Source of the DNA: Macrotrachela quadricornifera
Taxonomy: Eukaryota > Rotifera > Eurotatoria > Philodinida > Philodinidae
Reading direction: 5' to 3'
DNA: 64,000 bases
NCBI GenBank assembly: GCA_022393335.1
Contig: JAJEKB010021607.1
Coordinates: 1,094,113-1,158,112 of the forward strand
The notes beneath the pieces were generated by a model. It worked only from the letters and a program-made list of their open reading frames with translations. It had not been told where the DNA came from and did not search any database. Shown piece by piece: positions 1-12,341 of this stretch. Position 1 is the first letter of the stretch; each line of letters opens with the position of its first letter. The position numbers and the translations under genes were made by a program.

Positions 1-520
1 GTTGGCAATAATATTTTGATACGGAAGGGGAGGGGAGGGAAGGGGATTCTGCTATAATTTCAAATAGAGTAAATAATGAATTTTATATCAAATGAAAGCT
101 TGTCGAAAACAGGATTTATTGATACTAAATAATAATAGTTAGCGAAACTTTTTAATATCGAACTTACGATATTTCCAGAAATTTTCTACATTTTTTGGTG
201 TAGAAAATCAAGGTACTAGTAACTCAGAAATGAAGTAAATTCTTTTTCTTAGATATGTTTACATAGATGGATATAGAGCTCGTCAAGCTCTATCCATCTA
301 TGCAAACATATCTAAGAAAAAGAATTTTACTTCACTACTAAATTACCGGTGCCTTGATTTCCTACACCATAAGTTCGATATTAAAAAATTTCGGCAACTA
401 CTACTATTTGGTACCAGTAAATTCCGTTTTCGACAAGCTTTCATTCGGTATAAAATTCATTATTTATTCTATTTAAAATTACAGCAGTACTTCCTTATCA
501 AAATATTATTTTCAACCCTG
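1..520. repeat. Long foldback (inverted-repeat) element, cut by the window edge
   Basis: Two arms of about 250 bp are near-complementary around a centre at 279-284, where GATAGAGCT and AAGCTCTATC face each other across a few bases. The outermost bases also pair: TAATATTTTGATA near 8-21 is matched by TATCAAAATATTA near 497-510, so the element probably continues left of the window. Substitutions and small indels between the arms show it is not recent. I see no coding frame in it. It is a non-autonomous foldback or MITE-like element. Confidence 0.85.
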
Positions 521-2326
521 CAAAGATATGGCTAGAGAGATCCTTCGTTAAGTATATTGTTTTTTGTCTCATCTGTGACAAAGTAAAAGGTTTTTTTGAG
601 TCATTAGTGATGCTTAACAAATGCTCTCTCTAATCTTGTCTGTATGGATTTCAAATGTGATGCTCAAGCCTTGACAGAGACATCCAATCTTTTTGTTGGT
701 ACATGAACTTTTGGACCATCCTGTATAAATCCTTTGTTGATTACAATCCAATGAAAGGGAAAATTTAAATGTGTCAGCTGAACGTCAATACAAAAGATGA
801 TAGCGATTGTGAAATGTTGATAACAATTTAAAATTATCCATTTGAAACAAAAAAAAAGGTATTAAAATAAATACCTACAAATAATAATTTTAAGAAAAAT
901 GTGTTATTAATTGCTATTCAATGTTGAATCACATTCAACAAGTATAATTACTTGATAAAATCGGAATAATAAGTCATGGCCATCATCTGAATCATAAAAG
1001 TCTATTATTAAAAAAAGTACATTTATACTCAAGTCGAACGATAGGATCCGTTTATATGCTGTAAATAGCCGTATAATGATCTTATAAAGCCGGGATATAG
1101 CGCCGTATTACTGCGCCCGTAATTACCAAACAAATACGACCCATATATGGTCATAAAGGTGCTGTTTTCCCTCTATGATATGAATACTGTGTAGTTACAG
1201 TACGTAAACAGCTAATATATATACTTTTTTATGAGGTGATACATATACGATAGTCGAATATGAGACGTTTGTGAAGCATATTCTATAGGTTTGATTCGGA
1301 AAATACTTATTTGTTTTTATTATTTTATTCAACATAAATTGTTATTTTTGAACACACATTTTCGTGGACAATTTGGAAAAATACTAAAACATTCTTTCGA
1401 ATTAGAATTTCAATCAAGACATACAATCGTTGATAGAACTGGCTGAGTGCTATCGATTGCTCACCTTGTCTTTTACAATTCAGGTGAAGAAACAGAGACA
1501 AAATTATTAATTATTGTCTTGAAAGTAGATCGTCCAATTAGTATAAAATAAAAAAACTGAATGGCTCCTAATTTCTTTTTTTTCGAATAGATTTTATTTT
1601 CGATGTTCACCTATTCAGCACTTTCTGTCTCTAATATTTGTTCGCAAGAGTATTAATTCTATTACGATTAACTTCTCTAGTCAAAATATTAATATCAATA
1701 TTGATATTAACAGAAAATGCCATCTCATTATCGGAGACCCATCAGCAATACAGAATGCTCAAAGTTATTTTCATTAAAGTTTATTATTGAGAAAAAAAAT
1801 AAGCATCGTCACATTTTATATTTAATGTTAGGTACTGTTAGCTTTTCTCACTTCCAATTACGCCTCAACAAATGAGAAAGTAAAGTAGATACATTTCAGA
1901 CAAAATATAATAATAACCTTCAGAAGATTAGTAATGACAAGAACATCTCTTATCATTCTTTTTGATATACGGATTAAGACAACGATAATGAGTGAAAAAA
2001 ATATAATCATGTCGTGTATCAGAAAAAAAAAATTAATAGTAAATAAAAATTCTGTCGGTAGTTGATAGTATTTAACATTAATTAAAAAAAAAAGCATGAT
2101 TATGTTAAATTCTATCACATTCTATTATGCTTTTTCTCTTTCTAGAATCATAAACAAGTGTAGCAATAGAAGAAAGAAAAAAAAAATGAGCATTTCACTC
2201 GAAGCAAATTTAATATAAAATATTAAATTTTTATTATTATAAAAACGAGAGACATAAAAAGTTATTGACATTACCCTTTATATTACACAAAAAAGCTGAC
2301 TTTTCTACAATATTATAGATCAATTT
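521..2326. other. Intergenic, AT-rich
   Basis: I see no supported gene here. The stretch contains a perfect 22-bp palindrome at 1689-1710 (TTAATATCAAT and its complement) and short A/T runs. The open frames are short and low in complexity. Confidence 0.5.
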
Positions 2327-3394
2327 ATGGACTCATCCTCAATAACAGCGAAAATTCTCGACAGCGCTCGAGCATATATATTGTATATATATTATATCAT
2401 ACTGGTTCTTGGATGTATTGGTAATACTCTCAATATTTTAGTTTTTACTCAACTAAAATTGTTTCGAGATAATCGATGGGCTTTTTATTTAATAATTGGA
2501 TCGATAGTGGACATTGGTTATAATGTGATCCTTTTTACTAGTAACATTCTACAAATAATATATGGAAAAGATCCTCAAGGATATGTACTTGTTTGGTGTC
2601 GAATGAGATCAATACTATTCCAATCATGTACACTTATATCATTTTTTACCGTATGTTTTGCTGCTTGTGATCAATTTTTTTCAACAACTTACCGATTAAA
2701 CATGAGACAAATATGTACACTCAAACTAGCTCGCTCTTTTATATTTGGAAGTTGTTGTATTTGGTCTGTTCATAGTATTATATTCAGCCTTTTTCTTTAT
2801 ATTGTCCCGCCACTTGGATGTAGTATTTCTAATCCAATAATGACTCTCTATTCATCATGGTTTCATTATCCAGTTTTGTATGGTCCCTTACCAATTGTTA
2901 TTGCATCATTATTTAGCTTATTAGCTTTTCGAAATGTTCGTCGTATTGTTCGTCACCAAGTACCAATTGTTCGTCGCCGACTTGATCAACAGATGACAGC
3001 AATGATTTTAACACGCGTAATATTTCTCGTGATTTTTGCATTGCCTTATTCAATTTACCGAGTCTATGCTATTAATATTCCTATGTCTCAATTAAGTATT
3101 TTGCAAAATTCAATCAAGCAACTACTTCAAGTATTTTTTCCTTGTTGGGCTGGCATCAACTTTGCGGTACAGTTTTATTTTAATCTTGTTAATACTAAAT
3201 ATCATTATATATCGTATTTATTTTAGAGTAGCTTCTATATTTTTGCATTTTCGTCACATCGATATCGTCGTCAAGTAAAATATCTTTTAGTGAAAAAATA
3301 TTGGCAACGATTCAAATATTGGTGTTGTGCTAATCACAATCAAGTCGTTCCTACAAGTATAATATTCGGCAGTTCAGAAGTACAACTTGAATAA
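2327..3394 (+). CDS. Rhodopsin-like G-protein-coupled receptor, two exons
   Basis: Exon 1 is 2327-3187, the intron is 3188-3226 (39 nt, GT-AG), and exon 2 is 3227-3394, giving 342 residues. The product is a seven-helix membrane receptor. Helix 1 has the Gly-Asn pair at 32-33; Cys91 at the start of helix 3 and Cys165 in the second outer loop can form the usual disulfide; helix 4 has Trp146; helix 6 has Pro240. The DRY motif at the end of helix 3 is replaced by Asp-Gln-Phe (115-117). Splicing restores a typical helix 7 end (SSFYIF followed by basic residues), so the intron is well supported. The intron length is a multiple of three, and its terminal TAG is the in-frame stop of an unspliced reading. 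The intron position matches the receptor at 59830. The ligand is unknown; the family resembles the expanded FMRFamide-receptor-like sets of bdelloids (inference). Confidence 0.85.
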
Positions 3395-4477
3395 AACGTA
3401 TTTTTTGTATCTTTTGATATATTTTTCCTTTCTATCTTATATTTACTATTTTAATAAATTGAGTGATAATATCAGAAATATGTAACTCCAAGCTTGATGT
3501 AATCATTTTAGGGAATCTATTTTCTTTTATATTGCAGTTGAAATGAACAATTATTCTGCAAGATTAAAAAAAGATATTCTACAAGAGCATCAATAAAAAA
3601 TTGAAAAAAATATTTTTCAAATAATACAAAATAGAGAAAGTTTTGAAAATTTCGACGAGTGTAAGTTTATGATCCAACAGTATTGAGTTAACCTCTCTTG
3701 CAAAAGTCTTGCGACAAAATGTTTGTTTAGTTTTGGATCACTCAGAAGTAATTGAAGAAAATAAAAAATACTTCGCTAGTACCAGAATTTGATACTCTCT
3801 CTAGACGTGTATTCAAATTTTTTTTATTAACTTGTAGTTAATTCATGCAGACCAAATTCTTGTTGTGGATAATAAATCACGTTTGGACAAAAGAATAGTT
3901 TCGAAGGCCTTGATAAATGGGTTTCCAGTATGAGTATTACGATTTCTATAAACCGTAGTTTACGGCGCCGTTTGTCTTCGTATTCAGATAAGAATCTTCT
4001 TATAGAGAAGAGGACAACTTCCTGATACTTCCGTCCCTTCCCCTCTCTGTACCCCTATTCTCAATACCAGGAATCCTTGATGTTCATCGAGACGTTGAGA
4101 TAAATCTAAAATAAAGTAAATTAATTTGTTCAAAGATAAATACTTATTCGATACAAAGGATAAATCTTACTAATATAGAAACATACATGATCAAAAAAAA
4201 ATATCTAGTTTCAATCAAAAATTTGTATATAGTTTTGTTAGTTTGCATAACTCATTTTGTAGATAAATATATGATTTATAATCCAATATAATCGAAAATA
4301 TGCCATTAGTTCTCCTTATTAATTCATTCAGATAATATAACGATCGGAACTAATCTAATACCAATCATCATATTTAATAAATTACCTGATAACAAAGACT
4401 TGTATTTTTTGATTATGAACGATCAAAATAACAAAGTTTAACGAAATTATTTATAAAAGTTTTATTTTCACAAGTAA

Positions 4478-4846
4478 CGCTCGTCTAAAGACTCGCTCAG
4501 CTCTTTCTTGTAGAAAGCGTGTTTCTAAACTACCGCCAAGCTACTCATTTATAAAATTAAAAAAACCTAAGTCAGATTCAAGTTCCTCGACCTCTACTGC
4601 CATTGACCAAACTTCATAAAAACAAATGCTTTTTGTTAAAAACTTCTCTTTTTTTTTAAACAATTGATCTTCAAAAAATTTTTATGCAACTGACTCCAGA
4701 TTTAGATTCCTCGACTCCGATTACCCTTTGGTTAAGTTTTATAGGGTGATATTAATAAAATGTTTTTTTGACCTTGTGTGGACATACAAGCAAGCAAGTA
4801 AGCAAACAATTTATGTTTCTAAGACTCTTCTCTACGAGAAAGAGAA
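4478..4846 (+). repeat. Dispersed non-autonomous DNA element, copy 1
   Basis: It starts near GACTCGCTCAGCTCTTTC and ends near CTTCTCTACGAGAAAGAG. The two ends form an imperfect terminal inverted repeat (CTCTTTCTTGTAGAAAG against CTCTTTCTCGTAGAGAAG). A second copy in the same orientation lies at about 28412-28792, recognisable over its whole length. There is no coding capacity. It is most likely a MITE. Confidence 0.75.
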
Positions 4847-5578
4847 TATGAATGAGGATTTTCTTCAAATAACATTTATTACTTTTTTTTAATTTAATTT
4901 TAAATAATTGTTATTCCTGCAAAAGTAGTAGATGAGGTATCAACCTTGAAAAATCTCATGCAATAATTGAATTAAAAATACAGTATAAATAAAATGTCAT
5001 CTTCATTTTTCATTAATCGCTTCACCATACTAAAAATGTGTTTATTCACTATGTTTATTTTTCCTTTTTAATACATATAAACGTTTTCTTAAATATTATT
5101 CAATGATGCAGAAATAGTAACATTAAATAGAACGCTAATGTATCTATCTTTCATATTTTCTTAGAATCAAATGTATGCAAAACAACTGATTCATTCAATA
5201 TTCATTTATCACTCAATTGTTAAACATTCATATATTTAAAATAAAATTATTTTATAAACAAGTGATGTACGACAGACATCGACATAAAAACAACTAATTT
5301 TATATAAACGCAAATATTATTCGTATTTGATTTAATAGCTTGATTAGATCATTTTTTCTTTTAATCATTGTTTTACATATATGTGCATATATGAGTGAAA
5401 ACGATGACACACATGACCGACAAAATCAACTGCTTTGTTAATGAATGATCATTGTTTTACTATCCTATACAAGACGGTGATATTCATCACTCAAATATTA
5501 TTCATTTTATCGAAGTAAATAATTGTCTTAAAAATAACTTTCAGTTATAGGTAGATGGAATATAATATTTAGCTGCCT

Positions 5579-5701
5579 TTAAATAAATACTTTTCTTTTA
5601 TAATTATCTTATTATTGATAATAAATTCAATGACTCTTTCTGTTCCAAATGTAACAATCATTGAATTAATTATCAATTATAAAAGAAAAATACTTATTTT
5701 T
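5579..5701. repeat. Short inverted repeat, MITE-like
   Basis: AAATAAATACTTTTC with a following TATAATTATC at 5581-5610 is mirrored by TATAAAAGAAAAATACTT at 5677-5696, with about 30 bp of less paired centre. It lies in non-coding DNA upstream of nothing recognisable. Confidence 0.55.
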
Positions 5702-6062
5702 GAGTCTAAAATGAAATTTTTTTCCACGAGAAGTGTGAGTGCTTTCTGATTGGTTAACTTCTTTTTTTTAGCGTTGAATTAATATATGTTTTCTACATTA
5801 ATTAAACTCAGTGAGATACTGCTCTTATTGGATAAAAACAACGGAAAGATATTTTATTGACGTACATTGTCTTGTCATCGTTGGTCTTTGTGCCTCCAAC
5901 AATCAAGATCTTTCTGGTCGAGCGCGCGCACGCGTGTGAATATAAATATACATAGATTCATTTTCATTGTTTTATTTCTTTTCAATTAAAATTACACAGC
6001 AATCAAAAAATAGTAATCAATAGCTGAAAATAAATATAATTTATCAGTTCATTCCAATAATT

Positions 6063-6979
6063 TCATGGTATTTCGATATTAAATCGTTGTACTCGATTGT
6101 TCTTATAATCAACAACATAGAGATTACCTTGTCGATCAAATGACAAACCTATGGGATAATTGAGTTGATTTGGTTGTGTCCCTTCACCATATCCACCAGC
6201 AATAACATTTCCTTGTTGTGCTCCTTTAGGCCAACGTACAATTCGATGATTCCATTGATCAGCTACATAAATAGTACCCAATTGATCAACTAGAATTCCT
6301 TGAGGATAAGACAATTGTGTCAGACTATTTCCATATCCTTGTCCACCAGCAACAACAATACCTTCATTTGCATCTTCCATCCATTTCATTACACGGTAAT
6401 TATCCTTATCCGACACAAACACTGAATATTCTTGATCGACGAATATGTAAGCGGGCGAATTGAGTTGATCAAAACGATTTCCTGCTCCATTTCCACCTGC
6501 TACTACTATTCCTTGAGATTCACCCATTCGATATCTTTTTACTTCATCCTTGTCACAATCAGAGACGTAAAGAAATCCATTGTCATCCATTGACAAACCA
6601 TAACAAGAGATATTTGAAATAATTACTTCTCCATCTATTCCATTTTGACAAGGCCATCTAACTACTCTTCTATTCTCATAATCACAAATAATAAGACTAT
6701 CTCTCTCTTTGTCAACGATTACATCTGTTGGGGAATCCAATTGATGAGTACCATTTCCTCGTCCATGTCCACCTGCCACTATTTGTCCATTTGTTTCACC
6801 CGATTTCCATGCTACAATGCGGTGATTCCGATGATCAGCAACATAAATTGTTTGGTCATCATCCACGTATAAGCCGAAGGGATTAGAGAGTGTTGGATAT
6901 TCTCCTTCTGCTACTGTTAGACCATTCTTGTTCCATTTGGCATTTGCAGGTATGTCTATCAAACTGGCACGAAGTGGTA
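6063..6979 (-). CDS. NHL-repeat beta-propeller protein, main exon
   Basis: This exon encodes about 305 residues made of six NHL-type blade repeats of about 49 residues, each with a Tyr-Val-Ala/Ser-Asp signature, an Asn-His-Arg-like turn and a Val-Ala-Gly-Gly linker rich in Gly. Such repeats fold into an extracellular or protein-binding propeller. The frame is open past the first possible start and begins at a splice acceptor (TTTGTTTCAG at 6989-6980), so the true start lies upstream. A candidate first exon, 7502-7451, has an ATG, ends in a strong donor (GTAAGTAAAG) and has the matching phase 1. It would add 17 residues and imply a 471-nt intron, but nothing else supports it. Paralogues are at 15242 and 18723 on the same strand. 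Confidence 0.8.
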
Positions 6980-9492
6980 CTGAAACAAAAGAGAAAACAT
7001 GATCACTACAAGCAATGTCTATATTATTGATTTCTTCAATATAAAGAAAGTATAAATTGGCGAGAAACTTTTTCTTGATACAAATAGTGTAAAATTCTTG
7101 AAAGACATATATAGAACATTGTTAAATATCATATATTAAAAGTTATAGAGAAATCAAAATGATGTATTAGTCACGAATACTTCTTGTTCTGCCCTGGTCT
7201 TTTTCCTTTTCATATTCATTGTTTTATTGAAATATAGGTAAAAATACTTATATCTCATTCTCAAGATAGTATATTTCTTTAAGTTTTATTTCATATAATT
7301 TTGGACAGTGCTCTGTGGAGCGGGTAGGTGAGCTCACTGAAAAATGTTGTCTCTCTTACTTTCATTCTCATTATTAATAACATTCATTTTGTCTATTTCA
7401 AGTAATAATGAAGAATGTGGAAGATGATTATATTCGAGCTCTTTACTTACCAGTCATATGAGATTTTTCTGTCAGACTTCCAAAATATTTCTTGACGGAC
7501 ATTTCCCTAGTCGAAATTCACTCGTAGAGTCTCTGAGGAATCCACTAAAAAATGCGAAATTCCAAAGGGCTCCTCAGGCAGTCATTAAGCTAATTCCCTC
7601 GAACTTTCTGCATGGGAACTCCATAGAGAGTTTTTCATTTTGTGATCTCATTTTATGAAGCACATAAATGTTTTATAGACACCCTTGGAAAAAAAAATAA
7701 TTTTACGTAGTGTTCCAAATATATTGTTACTATAAGGTAACATTGTTTAAAAACTAATTACATATTTTGAAAGACCATGAAGTTTTCTATCATTCTATTT
7801 AATCAAGCTCTAGTTTAGAACTGTGCATTATCAAAATAAATTAGTTACAATGAACGCATCCTTATGACCAGTTTCCCACAAACAAGATTATGTCAGTGAT
7901 ATCAAAATTAGTTTTTTTAAAATGTTTTATCACTAAAAGATTATCTTCTTAAAAAACAATTATATATTCTTCAAGAGCTTGAAATTCTCTCAATTTAATC
8001 TTACCTGATGATTTTATTGTATTATTTGATAATTTCAAACTAGAACAAATAATTTAAATTAAATTAATTTAAAATTCAAGGAAATCTTGATTCGTATTTT
8101 TCAATTGTTTTTTTAGTTATATATAAATAAACAAAGCTTTAACTAAATACGAGAGATATGATGAACTAAATTATTTTCTTTTTTCTACATATGTTGAACC
8201 GATTAAAACTTCTGTTATATTCAAAAAATTATGATTTTTAGACTAAAATTGTATTTTGCACAGATAAAATTTATGAAAAAAATTAATCATATTCTACATG
8301 AAATCCTATTTTGATATAAAAGATTCCATATCACGAAAAAATTTCGAGTGAAACGAAAGCTATTCAGGATTTTTAATCTATCATCGTTGTTTATGAAGAC
8401 AAACCGGTGTCAATCACAAACTTGTTGTTAATCACAAATTTTCTCACCATATTATACATAAACTGCAGTTTGCAAAAGTATTTAAATCCACATTTTCATA
8501 TATCTCTTAACCCATTTAACCCGATGAGACCCACCGGTGGGTCTCATCGGGTTGAATGGGTTAACTATGACTACAATACTACATACAATATTTATTATAC
8601 AGCTCGTTGAAATGCAACTTTTCTGAGCTTTGCGAAAAGATGATCTAAGGTTTCGATCATCCGTAGCTAATCAGACTGATTCAGAATACTTGTGACCAAA
8701 TCGTTGTAAATCTCAGCGAAGTAATTCTGGTTTCCTGGAATTTTCATAAAACATGGATGTCTAATGGTCTATTTAATATTTCGGAATTGCCTCCTATCGC
8801 AGTTTTTGAAGGTCGTGATTTTAACCGATTAGATTAAACTGCCAACATCATACCGTTCATTTGAGGTTTAATATCTAATTTTTACTGTATTTGAAAAAGT
8901 ACACTTTCAAATAGTTTCGTATAACTAGATAGTATTCAAGATCTCATTTATCACAACTTTTTCAAAAGTAATTTACTGTCGAGAGAGTAAAGATCAGGAT
9001 TATAATAAGAAAGATAAACTTGTTCTCTCGAAAGATATATTCGTAGAGACATTTTTTTTCAACGATTGTAAGTTGTAAACAATATAAAATTTTGTGAAAA
9101 TACACAAGAAGATCTTAATGCAAAAGGTAAGCTTAGAAATAAAATATTATCTATTCGATATGGTTCGATGTAAATGATTATAGTTGAAAAACATCTATAA
9201 TTTATTTTTAACGTTAGATTAGTTACGAAATCTTTGTCTTCATCTATAACATGGTTCTTTATATATTCGATTTTTTGAATATATTATATTTATGAAAAAT
9301 AATGAATTTTATTTTAGTATAGATAATCATGATCTGAGCTGTTTTTTTAAACTTTCTTTGAATACATCTGATAATAATAATATTACCTGCGTATTGATTC
9401 GGATAGTGATTGGAAAGTAACTGAAATAGACTTGGAAGTTTGTGAAATGTCCTTGAAAGAATCCAAGTATAATTTTATAATTTAATTACTGA
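6980..9492. other. Non-coding stretch between NHL gene and ADP-ribosyltransferase gene
   Basis: It contains the candidate first exon of the NHL gene (7451-7502), the TTAA-flanked palindrome at 8507-8564, and AT-rich sequence. A possible small minus-strand exon lies at about 9459-9387. It is open and ends in GCAG before GTAATATT, and could follow the ADP-ribosyltransferase exon. I cannot confirm it. Confidence 0.4.
8507..8564. repeat. 58-bp palindrome bounded by TTAA, piggyBac-type mini-element
   Basis: The stretch reads TTAACCC at one end and GGGTTAA at the other and is palindromic around ACCGGT (8533-8538), with only one mismatched pair in 29. A TTAA duplication with ends starting CCC is the insertion signature of piggyBac-class elements, so a minimal MITE of that class is the best guess. 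As RNA or single strand it would form a very strong hairpin. Confidence 0.6.
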
Positions 9493-10260
9493 TTAAACAA
9501 TAAGAAAAGATTGACTTACTTTTGATGGAGGTTCAAGAAGTGCATACGGTGGTTCAATTTCTTTAAGTTGTATCGTATGAAGACCACCTGGCTGATTAAA
9601 ACAAGAAACAACTTTGAATTGTCGTCCAGGTGGAAGAAGAATTTCATCTTCATTTTGAAAAATCGAATGATTTCGAATATCTTTTCCACTTGTACATTCA
9701 ATAGTAAAAAAAGTTCTTGTTCCTGCCGAACCTAAAAATTGTTCATTTTCTAAAACGTCCATTGTCGATGTACATAAATTAAATCCCCACCAAATAATTG
9801 TTTCTCCGTTAGGATAATCTTTTCTTATATCACCTTTAATACCACAGTAAACAAAACGATTTCGTGATGGTAGATGTGCAAATGCAGTTAATATTAGTTT
9901 CAGGAATAAAAACCATGGAATTAATTTATTTCGATCCTCAGAACGAAGAGTTGCATTTAATACATAATAAAGACATTCTTCTTGTGGTCCCCATTCCATT
10001 GAATAAAGCATTATTGAAGCTGATTCATCGATCGAAAGATTATCAGCTGGAGGTTTTCTACATTTCATTTTAGCAACATATGCCATTCGTTTAACATCAG
10101 GTACAACTGAAACTATTGGTTCAACAGCTTCTTCGATTGTAACCAGAGGTTTTTTTTCATAACCTTGAATAGGCATTAACATTCGACGAGGTTCTTCAGT
10201 AAAACTTGAAAATCGTTGATTATGTTGTGAATAACTATTACCAGGATATTTTGAAGCCAT
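9493..10260 (-). CDS. Arginine ADP-ribosyltransferase (ART/R-S-E class), altered R motif
   Basis: The ATG at 10260 opens a 247-residue exon. The fold is recognisable as the eukaryotic-type mono-ADP-ribosyltransferase, which transfers ADP-ribose from NAD to protein arginine. The conserved Trp-Trp-Gly (157-159) and Cys-Thr-Ser-Thr (163-166) block is present. The catalytic Glu-Asp-Glu is at 204-206, followed by Leu-Leu-Pro-Pro-Gly. The first motif, normally Tyr/Trp-Arg-Gly, reads Tyr-Cys-Gly (138-140), so the NAD-binding arginine is missing and activity is doubtful. A canonical donor (GTAAGTCAA) lies at 9519 directly after codon 247. The frame past it (about 8 codons to 9493) is therefore probably intron, and a further exon is expected downstream. 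There is no signal peptide. It lies upstream of an NHL gene on the same strand, as does the paralogue at 20365. Confidence 0.8.
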   Translation of the reverse strand: MASKYPGNSYSQHNQRFSSFTEEPRRMLMPIQGYEKKPLVTIEEAVEPIVSVVPDVKRMAYVAKMKCRKPPADNLSIDESASIMLYSMEWGPQEECLYYVLNATLRSEDRNKLIPWFLFLKLILTAFAHLPSRNRFVYCGIKGDIRKDYPNGETIIWWGFNLCTSTMDVLENEQFLGSAGTRTFFTIECTSGKDIRNHSIFQNEDEILLPPGRQFKVVSCFNQPGGLHTIQLKEIEPPYALLEPPSKVSQSFLIV

Positions 10261-11568
10261 TTCTTAGTATCAAGTTTCAAATTACTTCTTAAAAAACATA
10301 AAAATTAATTATACCGAAGATTAATTTTTGTCTAAATTTTAATTATAATTCAACTGAAAACTTTAATATCAGAACCATCGAAGAGGTCAAAGATGAAGTC
10401 TTATTTGAAATATAATTCATAGTTTATATAAAAGTTTTCTATTATTGAGGTGAAAAAAAGCAAAAAATAAAATGTTGCTTCAATTATCGTTTATAATTTA
10501 GATAAGTTGTTTCCTATAACAATGAGTAAATGTCTAATTCGAGTAGAAAAAAAAGACAATGAGATTTTTCAAATTTCATCTACAAGTATAGCAGGGAAAT
10601 GAGAAATTTATCCCAGATGAAGATGTATCAATGAGATTAAAAGGTACCTTACTGATTGTAGGAGACATTATATAATTCTTTAACAAGCTTTCGGAATACC
10701 GATACATCAAATTGTAATTTAACATATAAATAAGCTTTGCAAAAAGGTATGATATGTGATCGACTAAAATGTCAAATCCTGTAGAGAGGGTGTGCAAATG
10801 CTGGATGAATGCAATTTTATTATCGAAAATACTTGCAGACTGCAGTGAAACCACCTATGAGTAACTTCAAATTTTTTGCTAGTGCAATCCATAGTAATTT
10901 TAATTAGTTGTAAGAACGAGAAAACAATTGAATTTTTGATTTCTCAATGTTTATGGATAGCAATTTAGTTCCAAAAATACTGCATTTATTATAGCAGTGA
11001 TGCATTAATAATTAGTTTGTATTAGATGTATGGATCTTGCAATTCATTCACTATTCAATTTCAGTTTCGCAAGAACTCACGATAGGCACCAAAGATTGGT
11101 GTTGACTTCTTGTTATAGATGTATATTTATTCAACGTTTACAGTGTTTTATATGTTCTACATTCGGTTCATAATAATTCAGCGATAAGCTTGACTATATT
11201 CAGCGCAATTTTTAAACGGATAAGAGCTATATACAGTGTACTATTGTAGTATAATGTTCTATGATCTCACTTCCATGACATGTCTTACATACTCGCAGAT
11301 TAGTTCTGCGATGACTGAAATCTAAGTCATAATCATCCTATTATTTTCACACACGCACTAAGAAAACAATTGCTGCTTACACATTCGAATGCACAACTAT
11401 TCTATTTATAAAGGGTGCGGCGGAATAAATGACCTTCTCAATATTGTGCCGACACCTCTCTTATTTCTCATCTGATTGAGCTATTTTCTTTGAAGCATCT
11501 ACTAGCTCAACTTAGTAAAAACTGTTCATTCCATATGTGTATTTTAAGTGTATCCAAAGTTTTAAATA
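10261..11568. other. Intergenic region
   Basis: No supported gene. The right part, from about 11412 on, may be the 5' untranslated end of the mariner-like element that follows, but I could not find a clear matching terminal repeat on the other side. Confidence 0.4.
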
Positions 11569-12341
11569 ATGAAAAGTAAAGATCGACTTTCAACGTACCA
11601 GAATGGTGATATGCCAACAGAACTCTATCGTGATTTAAATGATACGATTGGTTTAAGAATAATCAAATGACAGTGCCAAATGATCCGTCAGCTTGACTCT
11701 ATCACATTATCAAGTCCACCAGGTTGTCCATGTTTCACCAGAACGAAGGGCAATATTCAAAAAGTAAAACATCGTTTATGCCGAAAAAAAGAGTATCAGT
11801 TCGAAAAATATCGATAGAGCTTGGTATTTCTGAAAGAAGTGTTCAGCGAATAATGAGAAGTGATTTAGGACTATGTCCCTATAAAAAAGTAATCGAGCCA
11901 TTACTTTCCGATGATCAAAAGATTAAATGGAAAAAAATTGCAAATTGGGTGCGAACAAATTTTCAGGAAGAAGAATCCATGAAAATTCTCTTTTCAGATG
12001 AGAAACTTTTTCACATTGATGGTGTCTATAACTATCAAAACGACTGAATATGGGCTGTAGATAGTGCTGATGCCGATGAAAGAGATAGTATTAAGCAGAG
12101 ACGAAAATTTTCACAAAAAGTGATGCTTTGGTTGGGTGCCTGTTTCAATGACGTAACGCCTTTGATGATCTTCAATGAAGAAAAAATTGATCATACTATT
12201 TATATCGAAAAAGTGCTACCTGTATCATTGAATTATGGGAATAAAAATTTCGCTAGCGACTTAGTCTTTCAACAGGATGACGCTAACGAAAGAACCTCCT
12301 CAAGTGATACTTTCGGATTGGGCAGCATATTTTATCTATAG
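11569..12341 (+). pseudogene. Dead Tc1/mariner-superfamily transposase
   Basis: The remains of a DDE transposase, read in pieces. They comprise an N-terminal helix-turn-helix part (11569 on), a second helix-turn-helix with the RKISIELGISERSVQRI stretch, the first catalytic Asp block (ILFSDEKLFHIDG, near 11983-12022) and a degraded second Asp block (FQQDD, near 12269-12283). Defects visible: a TGA at 11668-11670, a frame change near 11780-11790, a TGA at 12045-12047, and loss of everything after the second Asp block, including the third catalytic residue. It cannot encode an active enzyme. Its terminal repeats were not identified. Confidence 0.8.

Larger units (their letters stand above)
3395..6062. 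other. Intergenic region
   Basis: I find no gene here. The region holds the dispersed repeat at 4478-4846 and the inverted repeat at 5579-5701, listed separately. The rest is AT-rich sequence without a convincing frame on either strand. Confidence 0.5.

Noticed and set aside
1858..2118. 86-codon hydrophobic frame on the minus strand
   Set aside because: It is low-complexity AT-rich sequence with runs of Phe, Ile and Leu and no family features.
6645..6872. Plus-strand open frame over the NHL exon (and similar ones at 15806-16078 and 19308-19550)
   Set aside because: These are antisense shadows of the NHL repeats. The same shadow recurs in each paralogue.
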